From assembly GCA_905147135.1 (NCBI GenBank), contig LR990048.1, positions 16,352,563 through 16,416,562 of the forward strand: a DNA stretch of 64,000 nt, in the 5' to 3' direction. The notes beneath the pieces are model-generated. The model ran no database searches. It was given only the letters and a program-made list of their open reading frames with translations, and had not been told where the DNA came from. The stretch's first letter is position 1, and each line of letters begins with the position of its first letter. Source of the DNA: Blastobasis lacticolella (Eukaryota; Arthropoda; Insecta; Lepidoptera; Blastobasidae). Of this stretch, positions 34,480 to 46,749 are shown piece after piece. The position numbers were made by a program, and so were the translations under genes.

Positions 34480-35975
34480 GTGAGTATTTTTCAATACTGG
34501 ATTATTTCACGTTCTTATGCCTAACATAACCTCTTCCTTAAGTAACACCTAAGTAGGTAAGTACAAAAAACACGTGCTTAGTTCCGCAACCGCTACTGCC
34601 GGTAGCGGTTTCACCGCTACCAACGCGGGCCTGAGCCAGCATAATATATCAACGACCTGTCGTTTTCGCTTTCAATATACACATAATAAACCTCAGTCGC
34701 CCTCGACGGCCATTACGGCAGAATGATAGTCGGAATGGTAGAGTGCCATTTTTCATTAGGTAATGGAGAACGTCCGCGAAATATGAAGCGACCATCAATA
34801 TAGTATAAATGTAGGTGCTACAATCACTAATCTAACGTAATTATTTTCTACTACAATAAATGAAGTGAAGGTTGTTCGCTGGTAGAGGCGTGAACCTTGT
34901 AATTAAATTAATGATATTTTGGTCAACGGTCGTGATTTTGGAAGTTGTACAGTGCTAGGACACGCTAACAATAAAATTAAAAAAAATCTTATGTATGTAA
35001 GTAGGTAACCTATCCGACTCTGTAAAATATTCACTTACTCTACCAACGAACGATCAACCCAACACAATACATAAATCGACAAAACTCCTAGATATAAATT
35101 ATTATACTAATCTCACAATAAACATCAAAATGTTTCACTTCACTATGAAATAGCAATACGCTATTTCATAGTGAAGCTAAAAATATAGCTAATTTAATGA
35201 GTAAAATTACGAAAGCTTTATTAGTTGAGGATCTATCGAACTTACATGCAGTAGCGCCATCTACTGCGTATCGGATGTACTCTCTGTATACGTATAGAAA
35301 GTATTTACGAAGATGTGTATCAAGCGGCAGTGTCTACATCTACACTACCACAGGTGTTACTAGTACTAGCTTGACTAGTGCCATCTTTCTATGCGTATCG
35401 AATACGTAATTTAGATGGCGGCCTTTCATCTACTAAAACACTATGCTTAATTTATGGCGAACTTGGCATCCATCTAGATCTCCACCCCTTTCTTGGCGAA
35501 GCTTTGCGATCGGCATTGTTTGTTTTGAACTTAGGCCACTTTTTTATATTGGAGTAGGTATATTTTGATAGAATCATCCTCACATAGGTGTATTTGTTTT
35601 TTCCCTAATAATCATAAAACATAGTTTTATGATCTGTTGTAGCGTAAAATAATCATCCAATTTGAAAGAAGCAAATCATGCTAAATAATTATAAAATTAT
35701 TATCTACTATAATACCTACTCATACACTGAATTTACAAAAAATATAAATGCCTTCTACTTGTCTATGTTATGTACCGATGATATGCTTACAATATCATTT
35801 AGGCTCGCCAACACGCTATTTCAAAAAAAAAATTTTTTTTTTTAATTTTATGCATTATGTGAAAGTGGAAACAAAACATCCATCCTTCTTACAAACTCTC
35901 GCATTTATACCTAATAACCCTTCACTATCCCAGCGGTCAAGCCCATTTATAATTTGAATCCGACGAGAACCATAT
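34480..35975 (+). other. Intron 6, first part
   Basis: AT-rich; it contains the hairpin at 35138. No gene is seen. Confidence 0.45.
35138..35176. repeat. Perfect 17-bp inverted repeat with 5-nt loop
   Basis: CTTCACTATGAAATAGC (35138-35154), loop AATAC, and the exact complement (35160-35176). Confidence 0.95.
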
Positions 35976-36240
35976 TTATAATGTGGTAAGGTGAGGAAAA
36001 CTAACTCGAAATGGAATATTCTGGCTGCTTGGGTTACGTCTCTGCAAATATTGGGTATTAGCCAGTTCAGGACACCCAGAAGTTAGACTGTCAAGACTGG
36101 AGACAGGCTCTACACTGCCCCATCCTTCATACATGAGGTGAGGATATACTTCGTACATGAGGACCTGGTCCTGTATTGCACAGACAAACCCTTCGGTTTC
36201 CCCAAAGAGGTCGCCGAAGGGCAGCGCCAATGCACAGAGT
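35976..36240 (-). mobile_element. Retrotransposon ORF fragment (minus strand)
   Basis: The minus-strand frame reads GDLFGETEGFVCAIQDQVLM, then LTSGCPELANTQYLQRRN. I recognise this pattern (GETEGFVxAIQDQVhxT..., then a ...SGCxxLAxTxYLxRHN zinc-knuckle-like end) from lepidopteran non-LTR elements. It is truncated at both ends. Confidence 0.55.
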
Positions 36241-38330
36241 CCAAAGACTGAAATCCGAAAGGAACTACATGTCGCTCGCGTAGCGCCTAGAAGAACCTAC
36301 CGAGCAACTTCCTCCGAACGGCTTCTCGGTCAGTAGTTTGAATCACTTCCATTTCACACTATTGTTTGGTGGCCTAAGGAGAGAGAAATGGGTTAGTCCT
36401 TAACTACGCAAATCTTATTCTCCGATTTCGTCAAGGAGTAGTTGTTGTTATAGACTGTCCTATGCAAAAACTATCTGCATTTACACAGAGTTAGTAGTTC
36501 GCGACCACCATCCTTGTCCGAGATCTCAGAGATAACGATATCGATGCACCGTAAGGAGTAACCGGCCGAGTTTAGCAGGAACAAAAATTTATCTATTCAG
36601 AATGAAGAGAATTCGGTCTGCCAAATTACGTATTCATGTTTATGTCGTTACCAAAAATAATAATAATTGCACTGCCGGTACTGCCGCGGTATATTGATTT
36701 TACCTACACGATTCGGACTTAATTATTTAATCACACCCAATCATAATACAAAATAATTTCACACCTATTTCGCTAGATGAAAGTTGTTTGTCACGCTATC
36801 TGTACATAAGCGGACGTTTTGGCATTTTATTTCGATTTAAATGAAAAATAGCTGGCAATTAAGTTGTCTTGATTTATTGCCAATCGATTTATGTTTTATA
36901 TTTATTAACTGTTGACGTCTTCGTCACATCAAACACCGGTTTCAAATTGACTGTCATTATCTTATTGTAAATTTATTTTATGTCTTCTTCACTTCCCGGG
37001 AGAACCTATACACACTTACTTACATGTAGGTATGTATAACAATTGTCATTTTACCCAACCATCCGTTTGATTGGCACTTACTCTGGAACGCACTAAGCAG
37101 TTATCTGTTCCCGAGTATGTAATTCGTCGTTCTGTTATGTTTCCACACCGACAATGGGGCGCCTCGTTGCGACTAGCAAAAAGCGTGAGCGTCTCTTTAG
37201 CATTGAATACAGGAATACACCGTGTTCTAGGAATGCTACATTTGTACTGGCCCGTTTTTGCCTTTGAAATCTGTAGGGTTGACTTGGCGCTCTTTGTGGC
37301 GCACTCCTGATTATTTAACCCCCGACGAAAAGAGGGGTGTCATAAGTTTGATGTGTATATCTGTGTATATGTTTGTTTGTGTTATGTGTGTTGAATGAGT
37401 TTCGATGCGGCTATCTCTATTTGAAAGCCAGATTAATCAAGATGGTGCTTAGCTTTGTTTCATTAAAATCTGTGTTGAGTTTAAGTAAAAGTGGTCGGGG
37501 TTTTTCGACTTTTTCTATTGGTAAGGTTTTTTTTTATTAGTTCATTTCAAAGTTTAACAGCAGTTAATTACATGTAAAATATAAGTACATTAGTTAAGTA
37601 ACTTGCGCATTCCTGCAATACAGGTACTAAGGTATGAAAATTCTTTAAATTATTGGCCTCGTTACAAAAGGCACTCTTGTGAAAGTATTTCACAAGACTG
37701 CCTTTAACTGATCCAAAAGCACATTTTAATTGTACCTACCACTTGTTTTGTCATCCACGTTTTTCACATGGCCGGCGGGAGGCAGGCTGCCGTTTCTAGT
37801 TTCGCCCAAAACTTTGTTCCACTAAAGACTTCGTCCCAATTTCCACGGCATTCTTCCGAAATGTTTTGCTTGTATTTCACTTGGATTGTTATATCATGGT
37901 GAAGCGATTTTGTGATAGAAAACATTCTAGTAGTCGTGTTCTGCTTAGATATAGGTACCTACTCTTATTTTATTAACGAAAGCTTTTCGTAACGTTAATC
38001 ACTGCGTTTATTCCATAAGGTAGCTTTGCGTGTTTGTGCACCCATTATAGAAGTAAAGTATTCACATCGTCATAATTTAAGAATCGCGGACAAATGCTTG
38101 CGTACTTACACATATCTAATTGAAAGTAAAATTATTTAATGAAATCTAGATTTAGAAGAATAGCGCATCATCACTGAGCTAGGTAACTATGTTGTAACAC
38201 ATCACACCAAAATCAGCTTGCGTCGTCGTTACATCTGTCCGTAATTAATTAGTGTTCAACATTTTCTCTCTGACAAATCCAAAAATAACAGTGAAGAGTC
38301 ATCTAGTTACGTTCGCAGACACGTAATTAC
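36241..38330 (+). other. Intron 6, middle part
   Basis: AT-rich DNA with the family F repeat at 37312. Nothing else is recognised. Confidence 0.4.
37312..37515 (+). repeat. Family F repeat
   Basis: AACCCCCGACGAAAAGAGGG, TGTCATAAGTTTGATGTGTA and CTCTATTTGAAAGCCAG are shared with 55785-55995, and the end reads GTCGGGGTTTTT. Confidence 0.65.
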
Positions 38331-38610
38331 AAACATTCAATAACCATAAAAGGAGCCATTAACTCGCGTAACAGTTGTAATTTGGCGTTGTCGGACTGGG
38401 CGATTTCTCATATTGAGGAGCACACGACCCAGATAGCAAAGAACGGTGGCGGTTTTTTCGTAACATCTCTCCACTGTAGTTGGGCAACTGCTGCCTGTGC
38501 TGGCGAGACAATGCGCCATAAAAGAAGTTTCGGAAAAAACTGCGGCCCATCGCAGCCCTAGTTAGTAGTTACAATTGTATTGCAGCGGATGGTAGTAAGT
38601 AGTTAGTTGT

Positions 38611-38693
38611 ATGGGGAGCGGCGGCTGCGTGAGACGTCGTCGGGCCAAGAGATGCGCTGCGCGGCGTTTTCACAACTCAAAGAGCGAATGCAA
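38611..38693 (+). CDS. Weak candidate alternative first coding exon C
   Basis: A CpG-rich patch holds an ATG followed by 27 codons (MGSGGCVRRRRAKRCAARRF...) ending GAATGCAA|GTATCA in phase 2, which matches the acceptor of exon 7. The N-terminal MGSGGC with a following basic cluster would fit dual acylation, but that is only a pattern. The donor is weak. Chance is a real alternative. Confidence 0.25.
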
Positions 38694-39547
38694 GTATCAG
38701 CACCACCGTGTCGTCAACATGTTTGTGCAGTTTAGCGCTCCACGGCCGCTTCCGTGTGGCGCCGTGCCGCGATGTGAAATATGTCTTCCGGTTGATTGGT
38801 TCGTCAATTTCTAATAGTGAAACAGTGTTGATTGATTGGATTGGATTGTGTCCTATGCAGGCTCTTTCGGCCTTGCGAATAAGATGGTTTGTATCGTTCA
38901 CCTTTGAATAGAGAAACATGGTATTCCGGAGAGGAAGTTGCGGAAGTTGACTGTAGGTATCTAATGTACAAATAGGTACTGTTGTAAGGTAGGTCAAGGA
39001 GGATTATGTCTCGCAATTACCTACAACTTGCTTACGAGTCATATATTTTCCATATGGAAAGCAGGACGCGTTCTTCAGTGTACTTACAGCTGATTATCTT
39101 GGAGAACGACGCATTGTTTAGCCGCAAAGAAAATCCCAGCAAACTTAAAGACCTAAACTATGCCACATGAACTAATCTCCTTCATCTCTACCTACCTATT
39201 TGCAATGACAAACACAAGCCTGCACTTCGTTTATTTCCTATTTGTTAAAATCAATTTTCACTCCGTTACATCTCGCGTTCACGGTTAGACACACAAACAG
39301 GTGTTGCTTGGCGGCAATAAATCTCTATCCGTCAGCGATTACCAGCGACCCCGCCAATTTCCATTCATCGGCTACAATGGCAACGGCCCATTAACCAGGC
39401 ACGGCCAAACACGCACGACTCGCGGATAATGAAATGCAGAATCATTCGTACGTAATCACATAACATCGGTGTACGAAAACTCGGACTTTCCCCGATATCG
39501 GCGCGCGCGCAGGCAGTCGGTGATCGACCGCCGCGGGCGCCGGCGTC

Positions 39548-39639
39548 ATGTCAGGGAGCGAGCGCGCGCCCAGCATGTCCGGGGACAGCCTGGCCGACGA
39601 CGAGGGCTGCGACGACGACTCCACCGGCACCTCGCTGCT
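39548..39639 (+). CDS. Candidate alternative first coding exon D (30 residues)
   Basis: A GC-rich island (39497-39640) holds an ATG with the frame MSGSERAPSMSGDSLADDEG followed by acidic residues and TGTSL, ending GCTGCT|GTGAGC in phase 2. This matches exon 7 (44563), giving ...TSLL then LEILKADSS. Such a product would contain most of the MyTH4 and all of the FERM domain, but lack the first MyTH4 helix. The good donor and the phase match support it; there is no transcript evidence. Confidence 0.5.
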
Positions 39640-40865
39640 GTGAGCATCCCTTGGGACGTCGTGTGGACGTATTTTGTTTTTGAGGTGGCAGTGTACGCCC
39701 CCGCTGGTGGTGGTCACCGTGTTGGTTCTCTGCAGTAGCCCTCGGAAGGGTTGTTTCGTTTCATAGTGTTACCAAAATTGTGAAAGGATATTTCAGAAAA
39801 GTGTCATTGTTCGTGCAGGGTCAGTGTTCGAAGTCAGGGATCGAATTTGTCTAAATTAGTGAATTATGGCCCAAATGGATATGGTATAGGTTTGACGTGC
39901 CGCGTCGCGTCGCGCCGCGCCGGTCAAGTGCGTCTATCTCAATAGTCCATACAAACTCATAGACTAATTAACCTTGCAACGTAGCGCAGCGTAATAAGTG
40001 TGTGGACCACTATAGAGTTAAGATTGTCATTTAAATTACTTCTATGCCGCTATTACTGTTGCTATTCCGCGTAGATAGGTACATGTGTAAGCGTAGCTAC
40101 CCCTAGGTTAGGGTACATGTAACTCGAATTGGGAATCACTCCCGTATCTAATTATCTAATGTAGTGCTTACCCAAGTCAAGTACCTACCTACCTACAGAT
40201 GCAACCTAATACTGCAATATCGGTTTCCTATATCTTTTACTATGAATAGGTACAGTAAAACAACATGCTAATAAAAGGAAATAAAATTACATAAATAACA
40301 CACACAGGTACATTTCGTAAACAACGTTTAGGAGAGGTATTTCTCTAGTTGAGTACATTAATTATACTCGTAAGGAAAGTAATCAATTTTACTTTGCTAA
40401 CTTTAATGTGCCTATAAACTTCAATGCATAATACTAGCTGTTAATCTAATGCTTAACATTATAAGCCAAGTTCTGAAAGTAAAATTTACGCAATATATAA
40501 ATTAAATAAACACAATAAAGGTAACTACTAGCCAGTAGGTAATAAAAAGTTAACAAACTTTGCCATAGCTTGCATGTACAAATATACTACATCGGTCATG
40601 GCGCATGCGTTCACGGATCGTTATACAAAATGGCAATGCGCAACTGATATCGCAATGGCTAGTTGTTGGAACATTTCAACGGATAATATAATTTATTTCA
40701 CCTTAATTAACTAGAACATGCCTTAGATTCTTATTAGGTAGGTACATATGTTGTGCCTACCTACTTAGCACTTAGTAGGTACTTACGAGTACAGAAAATT
40801 TAAGAGGTTTAGTAATCATAATTAAAAATTCATATGACTACTGACCTAGGTCAAATAAAAAAGAA
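39640..40865 (+). other. Intron 6 after candidate exon D
   Basis: AT-rich with many GTAGGTACCTAC-like motifs, which are common in lepidopteran introns. No gene is seen. Confidence 0.4.
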
Positions 40866-40869
40866 TTAT

Positions 40870-41165
40870 CAGCTTGGCGTTAATGTCCCGGTTGAGCGGT
40901 CTTGCACGAGAGCCCGAGGTCCGTCTTGACCATAATCCGGGATTTGGGAGATCAGATGATTACAGTGGAGCGACTGAAATCTAACCTCCGTGACCCTGAT
41001 ACCAGGGGACTTCAGACGCCTGAATGTGCAGGTTTCATTACGATGTTTTCCCTCACCGTAAAAGCATTGGTTAGCATTGAACTATTGTGCATAACTCAGA
41101 AAAAAGTCATTGGTACCTCTCGCTTACGAGTCGGATACCTTAACTTCTAAGCCACCGACGCTTCT
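40870..41165 (+). repeat. Family A repeat, longest copy
   Basis: It begins CTTGGCGTTAATGTCCCGGT and continues through ATTACAGTGGAGCGACTGA, CTGAATGTGCAGGTTTCATT and ACGAGTCGGATACCTTAAC to CCACCGACGCTT. It extends further 3' than the other copies. Confidence 0.65.
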
Positions 41166-41169
41166 ATCA

Positions 41170-44100
41170 AGACAAATATCTCCAAGAATAGCATCGTACA
41201 CTATAACAATTATTTTTATATTAAACTTTTTTTTGGCAGTCAAACGCTTCTCCAAAAATATTCTTTACTGGTTGAAATCTACTTAAGTTACCTAAATAAT
41301 GATCGAGTAAACATTCTGACCTACTGAGGCATAAAAAAGAAACCAAAATATTAATATGTCTATCAGTATAAGCCCACTTCATCATAGTTTTTAACGTTTA
41401 TTAGATAATAGGCACATTTTGTAATTATTTAAAAATATGTAAATAGGTAAACAAAACGTAAATTTCTGGCCCTTGTACGGCCGTTAGAATGGAAATAAAG
41501 TTGTCGAACTAAAATTGATAATAGAAATTTGGCCGAACGACCTACATTATCGTACGCGACACGCCCTCAACACGTAACGTGAAAATATGAATTTATTATT
41601 AACACGCATACGTAACTTTAACTTATTTTAGTTAATAATTTTCCTAGTAGATCTCACACACAAAGCGCGAAATTTACATAAAATTGCACAATAAACATTC
41701 ATCTTTGTTAGGCAGTTAGAATATTTTGCATAATTAGCGTTATGCTGGGTCTATCCATTTACATATGGAGGTACCTAAACGTGCAAAAAATAAGGATTAC
41801 GTACTAACCCCAAAATGATATCCCATGCAATTGTGCTTTAAGAAAGTTGGAAATAAACACTAGGTTACATGTAGGTTTGGTGGTGGTGGACAATTAAGGC
41901 CTGATCAAAACTTAACTGTCGTGTGTATTGTCTTTAAATAGTGAAACTAAAATAAAAAAAAATAGGTCCTCGAAGGTACAATAATAGAGCTCTGTCAGAT
42001 CGGTTTTTTGCACGAAACTGTATTTATTATGTAGATGGATGTCCGTCCATCAGACCGAATTAGCCGGTTCCTCTTCACATTGAGCAAGAACACCTTACGA
42101 TTAGCTAAATTCATTCAGTTTTGTGAAATATATAGAATATTAAACAGTATAGTTGCTGAAATCGCGCGATGCGCTGGTGTGCTGTGACTGATCCGCTCGC
42201 TCTAGTCCTATCAATTCTGTGTACAGTGTCTACAATTAGTGCTATATCATAATAATGCATACTATTGTTGAACTGCCGATACCGGGGTATGGTGCATGTA
42301 TACTTTTTCGATCCTACTTATTTTGTTTTGAGGGTTTGGTGAACTTTGGTCACAGTACTATAGCTACAGCAAATTCGTTTATAATAATTCGGCCAGAATT
42401 TGAGGGAGAAAATTACTTTGTGATGCTTCGATAATCTTTTGTTATACGACTTGAAATGCCATATGAATAAATAAATAAATTCGTTAATAATTTTAATAAA
42501 GGCTTTAGTTTACCTCCTTTCTCTGATGTACATATTCACTTATTATTCCTTACTTAAGTAAAGTTTTAAGTATTTAAATTAAATTAGGTCATGGTCATCA
42601 ACCTGGCGCCAATCCATTTTGTGGGCGAGGACCCACGGTCCGCATTTCTGCTTCTCTTTGTCCACCTCGCTCGGTCTTGCCATCCTTGTGTTCAGGCATT
42701 TTGTTCTCCTCGTAATTCACCAGACTGCGAGACGGGGCATGACCTACCATCGAAAGCACCCTTGTAGTTTATCATCGATATCACGGACGCAAAGGCTACC
42801 GCGAAAGTAGGCGTTTTGGTCGCGGTCTTCGCGTGACATTTCACACATTCACCGCAGCAGCGTAGTAATTTCCGTGACACGCAGCTACTGCTTGCGACGC
42901 TTTAGTAGAGTCCACGTAGAAGAGAAGGTCTAATTATAGTCTTATAGACCTGTTCCTACAACTTACCCAGCATTTTGGAATCACAAATGGCCCCCGTTTC
43001 CACCCGCCATTTGACCGCATCTTCGCATGCTACCCGTCCAGTAGGGGGATCTGTAGGCACTGTTGCAGGATGTACTCTGTTTCGTCTTGAAATAATATCA
43101 GTTAGGTAATAAATGAAATTAATTAGGTTGCTCTATTTAAAAGTGACGATTCGTCAGTACGACTCACAATGGCAAACAAGTCAAAATAACGTGGCAAAAG
43201 ATTGATAAAGGCAATTTTTCTTCTTTCATTAATAAACCCCCTACCAGAATAGTCAATACGCATCCAAGCCGATGCGTGCAACCAAATGGTCGTGACGGCG
43301 CAAGAACTGTCTCATTCGAAAGTCGCATCTTTTGGCGATATTAACTTCATTTCATTCTTGCACATAATTGCAAGAATGAAATGAAGTAAACCGTTTTTAT
43401 GCACTTTTTCCGGAATTCTGCGCCTCATTCACTCCCATCAGGTGACAACAAATCAACGCATTTTTAAAGTTTAAGCTGTTTATTTTATGTAGGAACCTCA
43501 CACACCCACAATACATTACGGAAATATTGCCCAATTGAATGGAACTAAGATAAATAGGTAAACACTTTATTGGTCCTACAAAAGATAATACAGTAGATAC
43601 AGTAAAAATCAGTGAGACAATTGAGCAAAGGCGACGACAAACGAGCTCTTCCAGGCCACCTTCACAGATATGTAAAAGAGACAACGAACAGCAAGTAGAG
43701 TTATTTCTGTGATTAGTTATTCGTGTTTGATTATGTAGTAACTGTAGCTACAATGTAATGTAGTCTAGGTAACAAACAACTTACGTACAAATTACCTGTA
43801 CCAATATTATGGAAGTCATTGCTGTAACCGTCTAATGAACCGTACTAATCACGTAGACTTTACTCGTATACTTCGGTACTTGTACTTATACAATACAATA
43901 CAATGCAAGTTTTTATATAGAAGTGATTGCCTACGTTTAGCTGGTTACCATTACGTTCTAATTGTAAACGGTACAATAATCGCTGTCTAGTGCCACAATG
44001 AAACGCGAAAATAGGTGCAGCGGTTCTCATGCTTAAGTTGTAGAGTATTGTAGGCTTTATTTTTTAAACTATTTTAACTCGGGTAGGTACTTGCTTCGTT

Positions 44101-44370
44101 TAAGTTTGATGTAGGTTGTGGAGTATAAATACTTAAGGAAACGTTATGGGTATAATATAGGTATATGTAAATATGTATTAAATATGTAATTGTCATAGCC
44201 CACATACCTGGTTACCACATAGCCCATATACTGGTTTATGTTATAGTTTAGTAACACTTGCAAATTTTATAGCATGTTTGAGTTGAAAACAGTAGACGAT
44301 TATTTGTAAGGTAATATAAAAAACTTCTCCTTAGAAATGTCTGCCGCTCTGATTACTCATCGCATGACCA
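41170..44370 (+). other. Intron 6, last part
   Basis: AT-rich, with the 19-bp hairpin at 43344. A moderately GC-rich block at 42600-42900 has no motif that I recognise. Confidence 0.4.
43344..43387. repeat. Perfect 19-bp inverted repeat with 6-nt loop
   Basis: ACTTCATTTCATTCTTGCA (43344-43362), loop CATAAT, and the exact complement (43369-43387). Confidence 0.95.
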
Positions 44371-44380
44371 CGTGACTTGG

Positions 44381-44506
44381 ACCAACAACCTCAAAACATC
44401 AATTTACAAAATTATATGTAGTACCAACAACAACAAAACATCAATTTACATAATTATATGTAGTACCAACAACAACAAAACATCAATTTACAAAATTATA
44501 TGTAGT
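44381..44506 (+). repeat. Three tandem 42-bp units upstream of exon 7
   Basis: ACCAACAAC...AAACATCAATTTACA recurs at 44381, 44423 and 44465. The unit is a multiple of three and stays open in the frame of exon 7. Confidence 0.9.
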
Positions 44507-44562
44507 AAGCAACCAACCTCATCCGACATCTCCTTACTTATTTACCTGTCTTCACCACCCAG

Positions 44563-44821
44563 ACTCGAGATCCTGAAAGCGGACTCCTCTCTCAAGAGCA
44601 AGGCGAAGCGCAACGAATGGACATGGAAGGCACAGACCGACGTTGTGAAGTGGCAGTCGACGCCTCTCCGGGCGCCGTTGCTGAGGCTCCCGGCTGCGCT
44701 CGCGCCGCCCGCGCTGGAGTGCTTCCTGTGCGTGCGAGCGTACTGCGGGGACCTGCAGCCGGCGGAACGCGCCGCGCATCCAGACCTCACGGAGGTTAAA
44801 TGTGTTTACACCGTGCTTATG
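44563..44821 (+). CDS. Myo15: Myosin XV exon 7: MyTH4 core
   Basis: The acceptor CACCCAG|A completes a Glu codon, and the exon ends CTTATG|GTGAGT in phase 0 after 86 full codons. It encodes LEILKADSSLKSKAKRN, WTWKAQTDVVKWQ, then ALECFLCVRAYCGDLQP and VYTVLM. The Lys-Trp followed by a Pro-Leu-rich helix and the CFLxVxxYxGD motif are MyTH4 signatures; MyTH4 domains bind microtubules or cargo with the adjoining FERM. The reading frame stays open upstream into the intron to about 44372, across a 42-bp repeat. Confidence 0.9.
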
Positions 44822-44867
44822 GTGAGTGGAGTGTAGAGTTGTATTCTTTTTTCACACATATTACTAT

Positions 44868-45135
44868 TTATCATCACAGCCCATAACAATCCACTGCAGG
44901 ACTTCGGGCCTCTCCCACGAAAGGGGAGGTCATTGCCATAATCTCCACGCTTGGCAGGCGGGTTGGTGATCGCAGTGCAGTTGATGTAAATCTACCCAGA
45001 AGGATGCTGCTGCCCACCTTTCGGATTTGTCCCTTAGTCGCCTATTACGACACCCACGGGATGAGATGGGGTGGTGCTATTCTTTGAGGTGGCGGTACCA
45101 CACACCACTTTGAGGTGGCGGCACCACACACCACA
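44868..45135 (-). repeat. Family B repeat, reverse orientation
   Basis: CCACTGCAGGACTTCGGGCC, CCACGAAAGGGGAGGTCATT and CTTGGCAGGCGGGTTGG are the reverse complement of the copy at 24145. It lies in myosin intron 7. Confidence 0.75.
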
Positions 45136-45159
45136 TATTACTATTACGTAGTAGTAATA

Positions 45160-45245
45160 AGACACAGATCAGGTAATTACAGTAGAGCGACTAACATGAG
45201 ATCTCAGTGATCCTGTTAACAGGGGAAACGACTGGATCATGGTGT
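45160..45245 (+). repeat. Family A repeat, partial
   Basis: GATCAGGTAATTACAGTAGA, GATCCTGTTAACAGGGGAA and CTGGATCATGG only. Confidence 0.6.
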
Positions 45246-45680
45246 TTTTAGTTGTAAAGATATGTAGTCAGGAAAAACCAAAGGATCTGGATTGCGAACA
45301 TCGCGAGCAAGGCCAAGGCAAATCAATGACCTTAATTAAGATAAAGCGTCTGAATATTAAATCGTATTTATTATCTAATAATTTCGCAATATATGCAAAG
45401 TCCGCCAAAATGTCAATATCAAGTTTTACAATGTCTCTTTGAAAATATTCATAGTTTCCTATTTAGAGCAAAGTTGAACCACTTTGCTGTGGTTAAGCCA
45501 TTCATTCATTAAGATAAGGATAGCAATTCAAAATCAGTTCGGCCTAAGTTTTCAGACCAAACAAGTTTAAGCTGTGACAATTCGTTTGATCTGTGTGGCC
45601 AGTATCGCAGGCAGAATGTATAAAAGTTTATTAGTAAGAAGTGCGATCGATATAACCCGTATTACCCGTCCTCATCGCAG

Positions 45681-45835
45681 CATTGCCACTCGGTGCCGGA
45701 GCTACGCGACGAGGTATACTGCCAGCTGATGAAGCAGACGACCTCGAACCGGTCGCCAGCTGCGGACTCCTGCCAGCGCGCGTGGCGTCTCATGTCCATC
45801 CTGGCCGCGTACTTCACCTGCTCCAACACGCTCAG
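45681..45835 (+). CDS. Myo15: Myosin XV exon 8: MyTH4
   Basis: The acceptor ATCGCAG|CAT is in phase 0 and the donor CTCAG|GTATGC leaves phase 2. It reads ELRDEVYCQLMKQTTSN and then RAWRLMSILAAYFTCSNTL. ELRDEhYCQLhKQTT and the RxWxLhxhhxxhFxPSxxL block are the most conserved part of MyTH4 domains. Confidence 0.95.
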
Positions 45836-46156
45836 GTATGCTCGCTGGCCAAAAGCTGTGTTAATGCCTTCTCTATCCACCAACATTGAAATTTTCCCAC
45901 TTTTATGATAATGGTAGAGATACTTATATGGTTTATAGGTAGTCATAAAAACACTCAAGTTTATGTACTTAAGTATTGAAAACCTTGGAAAGGATAACGA
46001 CCGCATAATCCAATGTCGCGTGACTAAGTATAGCACGAATAGTACATTCTAACGCATTCTATTGCGTAACTATTATTCCTATAAAAGATTACCAAACAAT
46101 TACATACACATTCGTTTTTAAATACATGAGTCATAATAAAGTATATCCGTTCACAG

Positions 46157-46295
46157 GCCATTCCTAGTGGAATACTTATCAGCAGCGGCGGCGGACAGGC
46201 GGCGGCCCTGCCAGGGCACAGCAGCGGTCTGTCTCGCCAATCTCAGAAAGACACTACGCTGCGGCGGCAGAAAGAATGTGCCCAGCGTGGAAGAG
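46157..46295 (+). CDS. Myo15: Myosin XV exon 9: end of MyTH4
   Basis: The acceptor TTCACAG|G completes an Arg codon, and the exon ends GAAGAG|GTAATT in phase 0. It reads RPFLVEYLSAAAADRRR, then AVCLANLRKTLRCGGRK and VPSVEE. The FLxxYL and CxxxLxKTLxxGxRKxxPSxxE pattern ends MyTH4 domains and leads into the FERM domain. The intron after it contains the nested SYCP3-like gene. Confidence 0.94.
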
Positions 46296-46749
46296 GTAAT
46301 TATGTGGCAAAAGGCTAATTTACCCGTTCATGATTTTGATTAAAAAAAAAGGATGGAAGACATGGCTGTTTAAGCTATGTTCCCTTTGCCTAAACCAGTG
46401 ACAAACAATTTAATTTCCGGTTCTTTGTTTCCGGTCAGGCAATGGTTTCCACATTTTTTTTAAATATTATTTTAATCTTGTCATTTAATATAAACGGTTT
46501 TCGTTAATGATAAATAACTTAATTAATTTATCCATTTATAGTGATCATTATGAATATTTCAATACGTAGTCTTTGTTAATAAAGGTGCTAAAATATTTGG
46601 CGGCAATACCAATTTAAAAAAATTAAAAAAGCGCGTAATGTACATTTTTTCATTTGTCAGAGTACGTAAAACTTTCCTCGCGAATTTTCTTTCTTCTCAA
46701 AAAAGAAATATTTTCACACAAATAAAATAAACACTATTTAGAACTAAAC

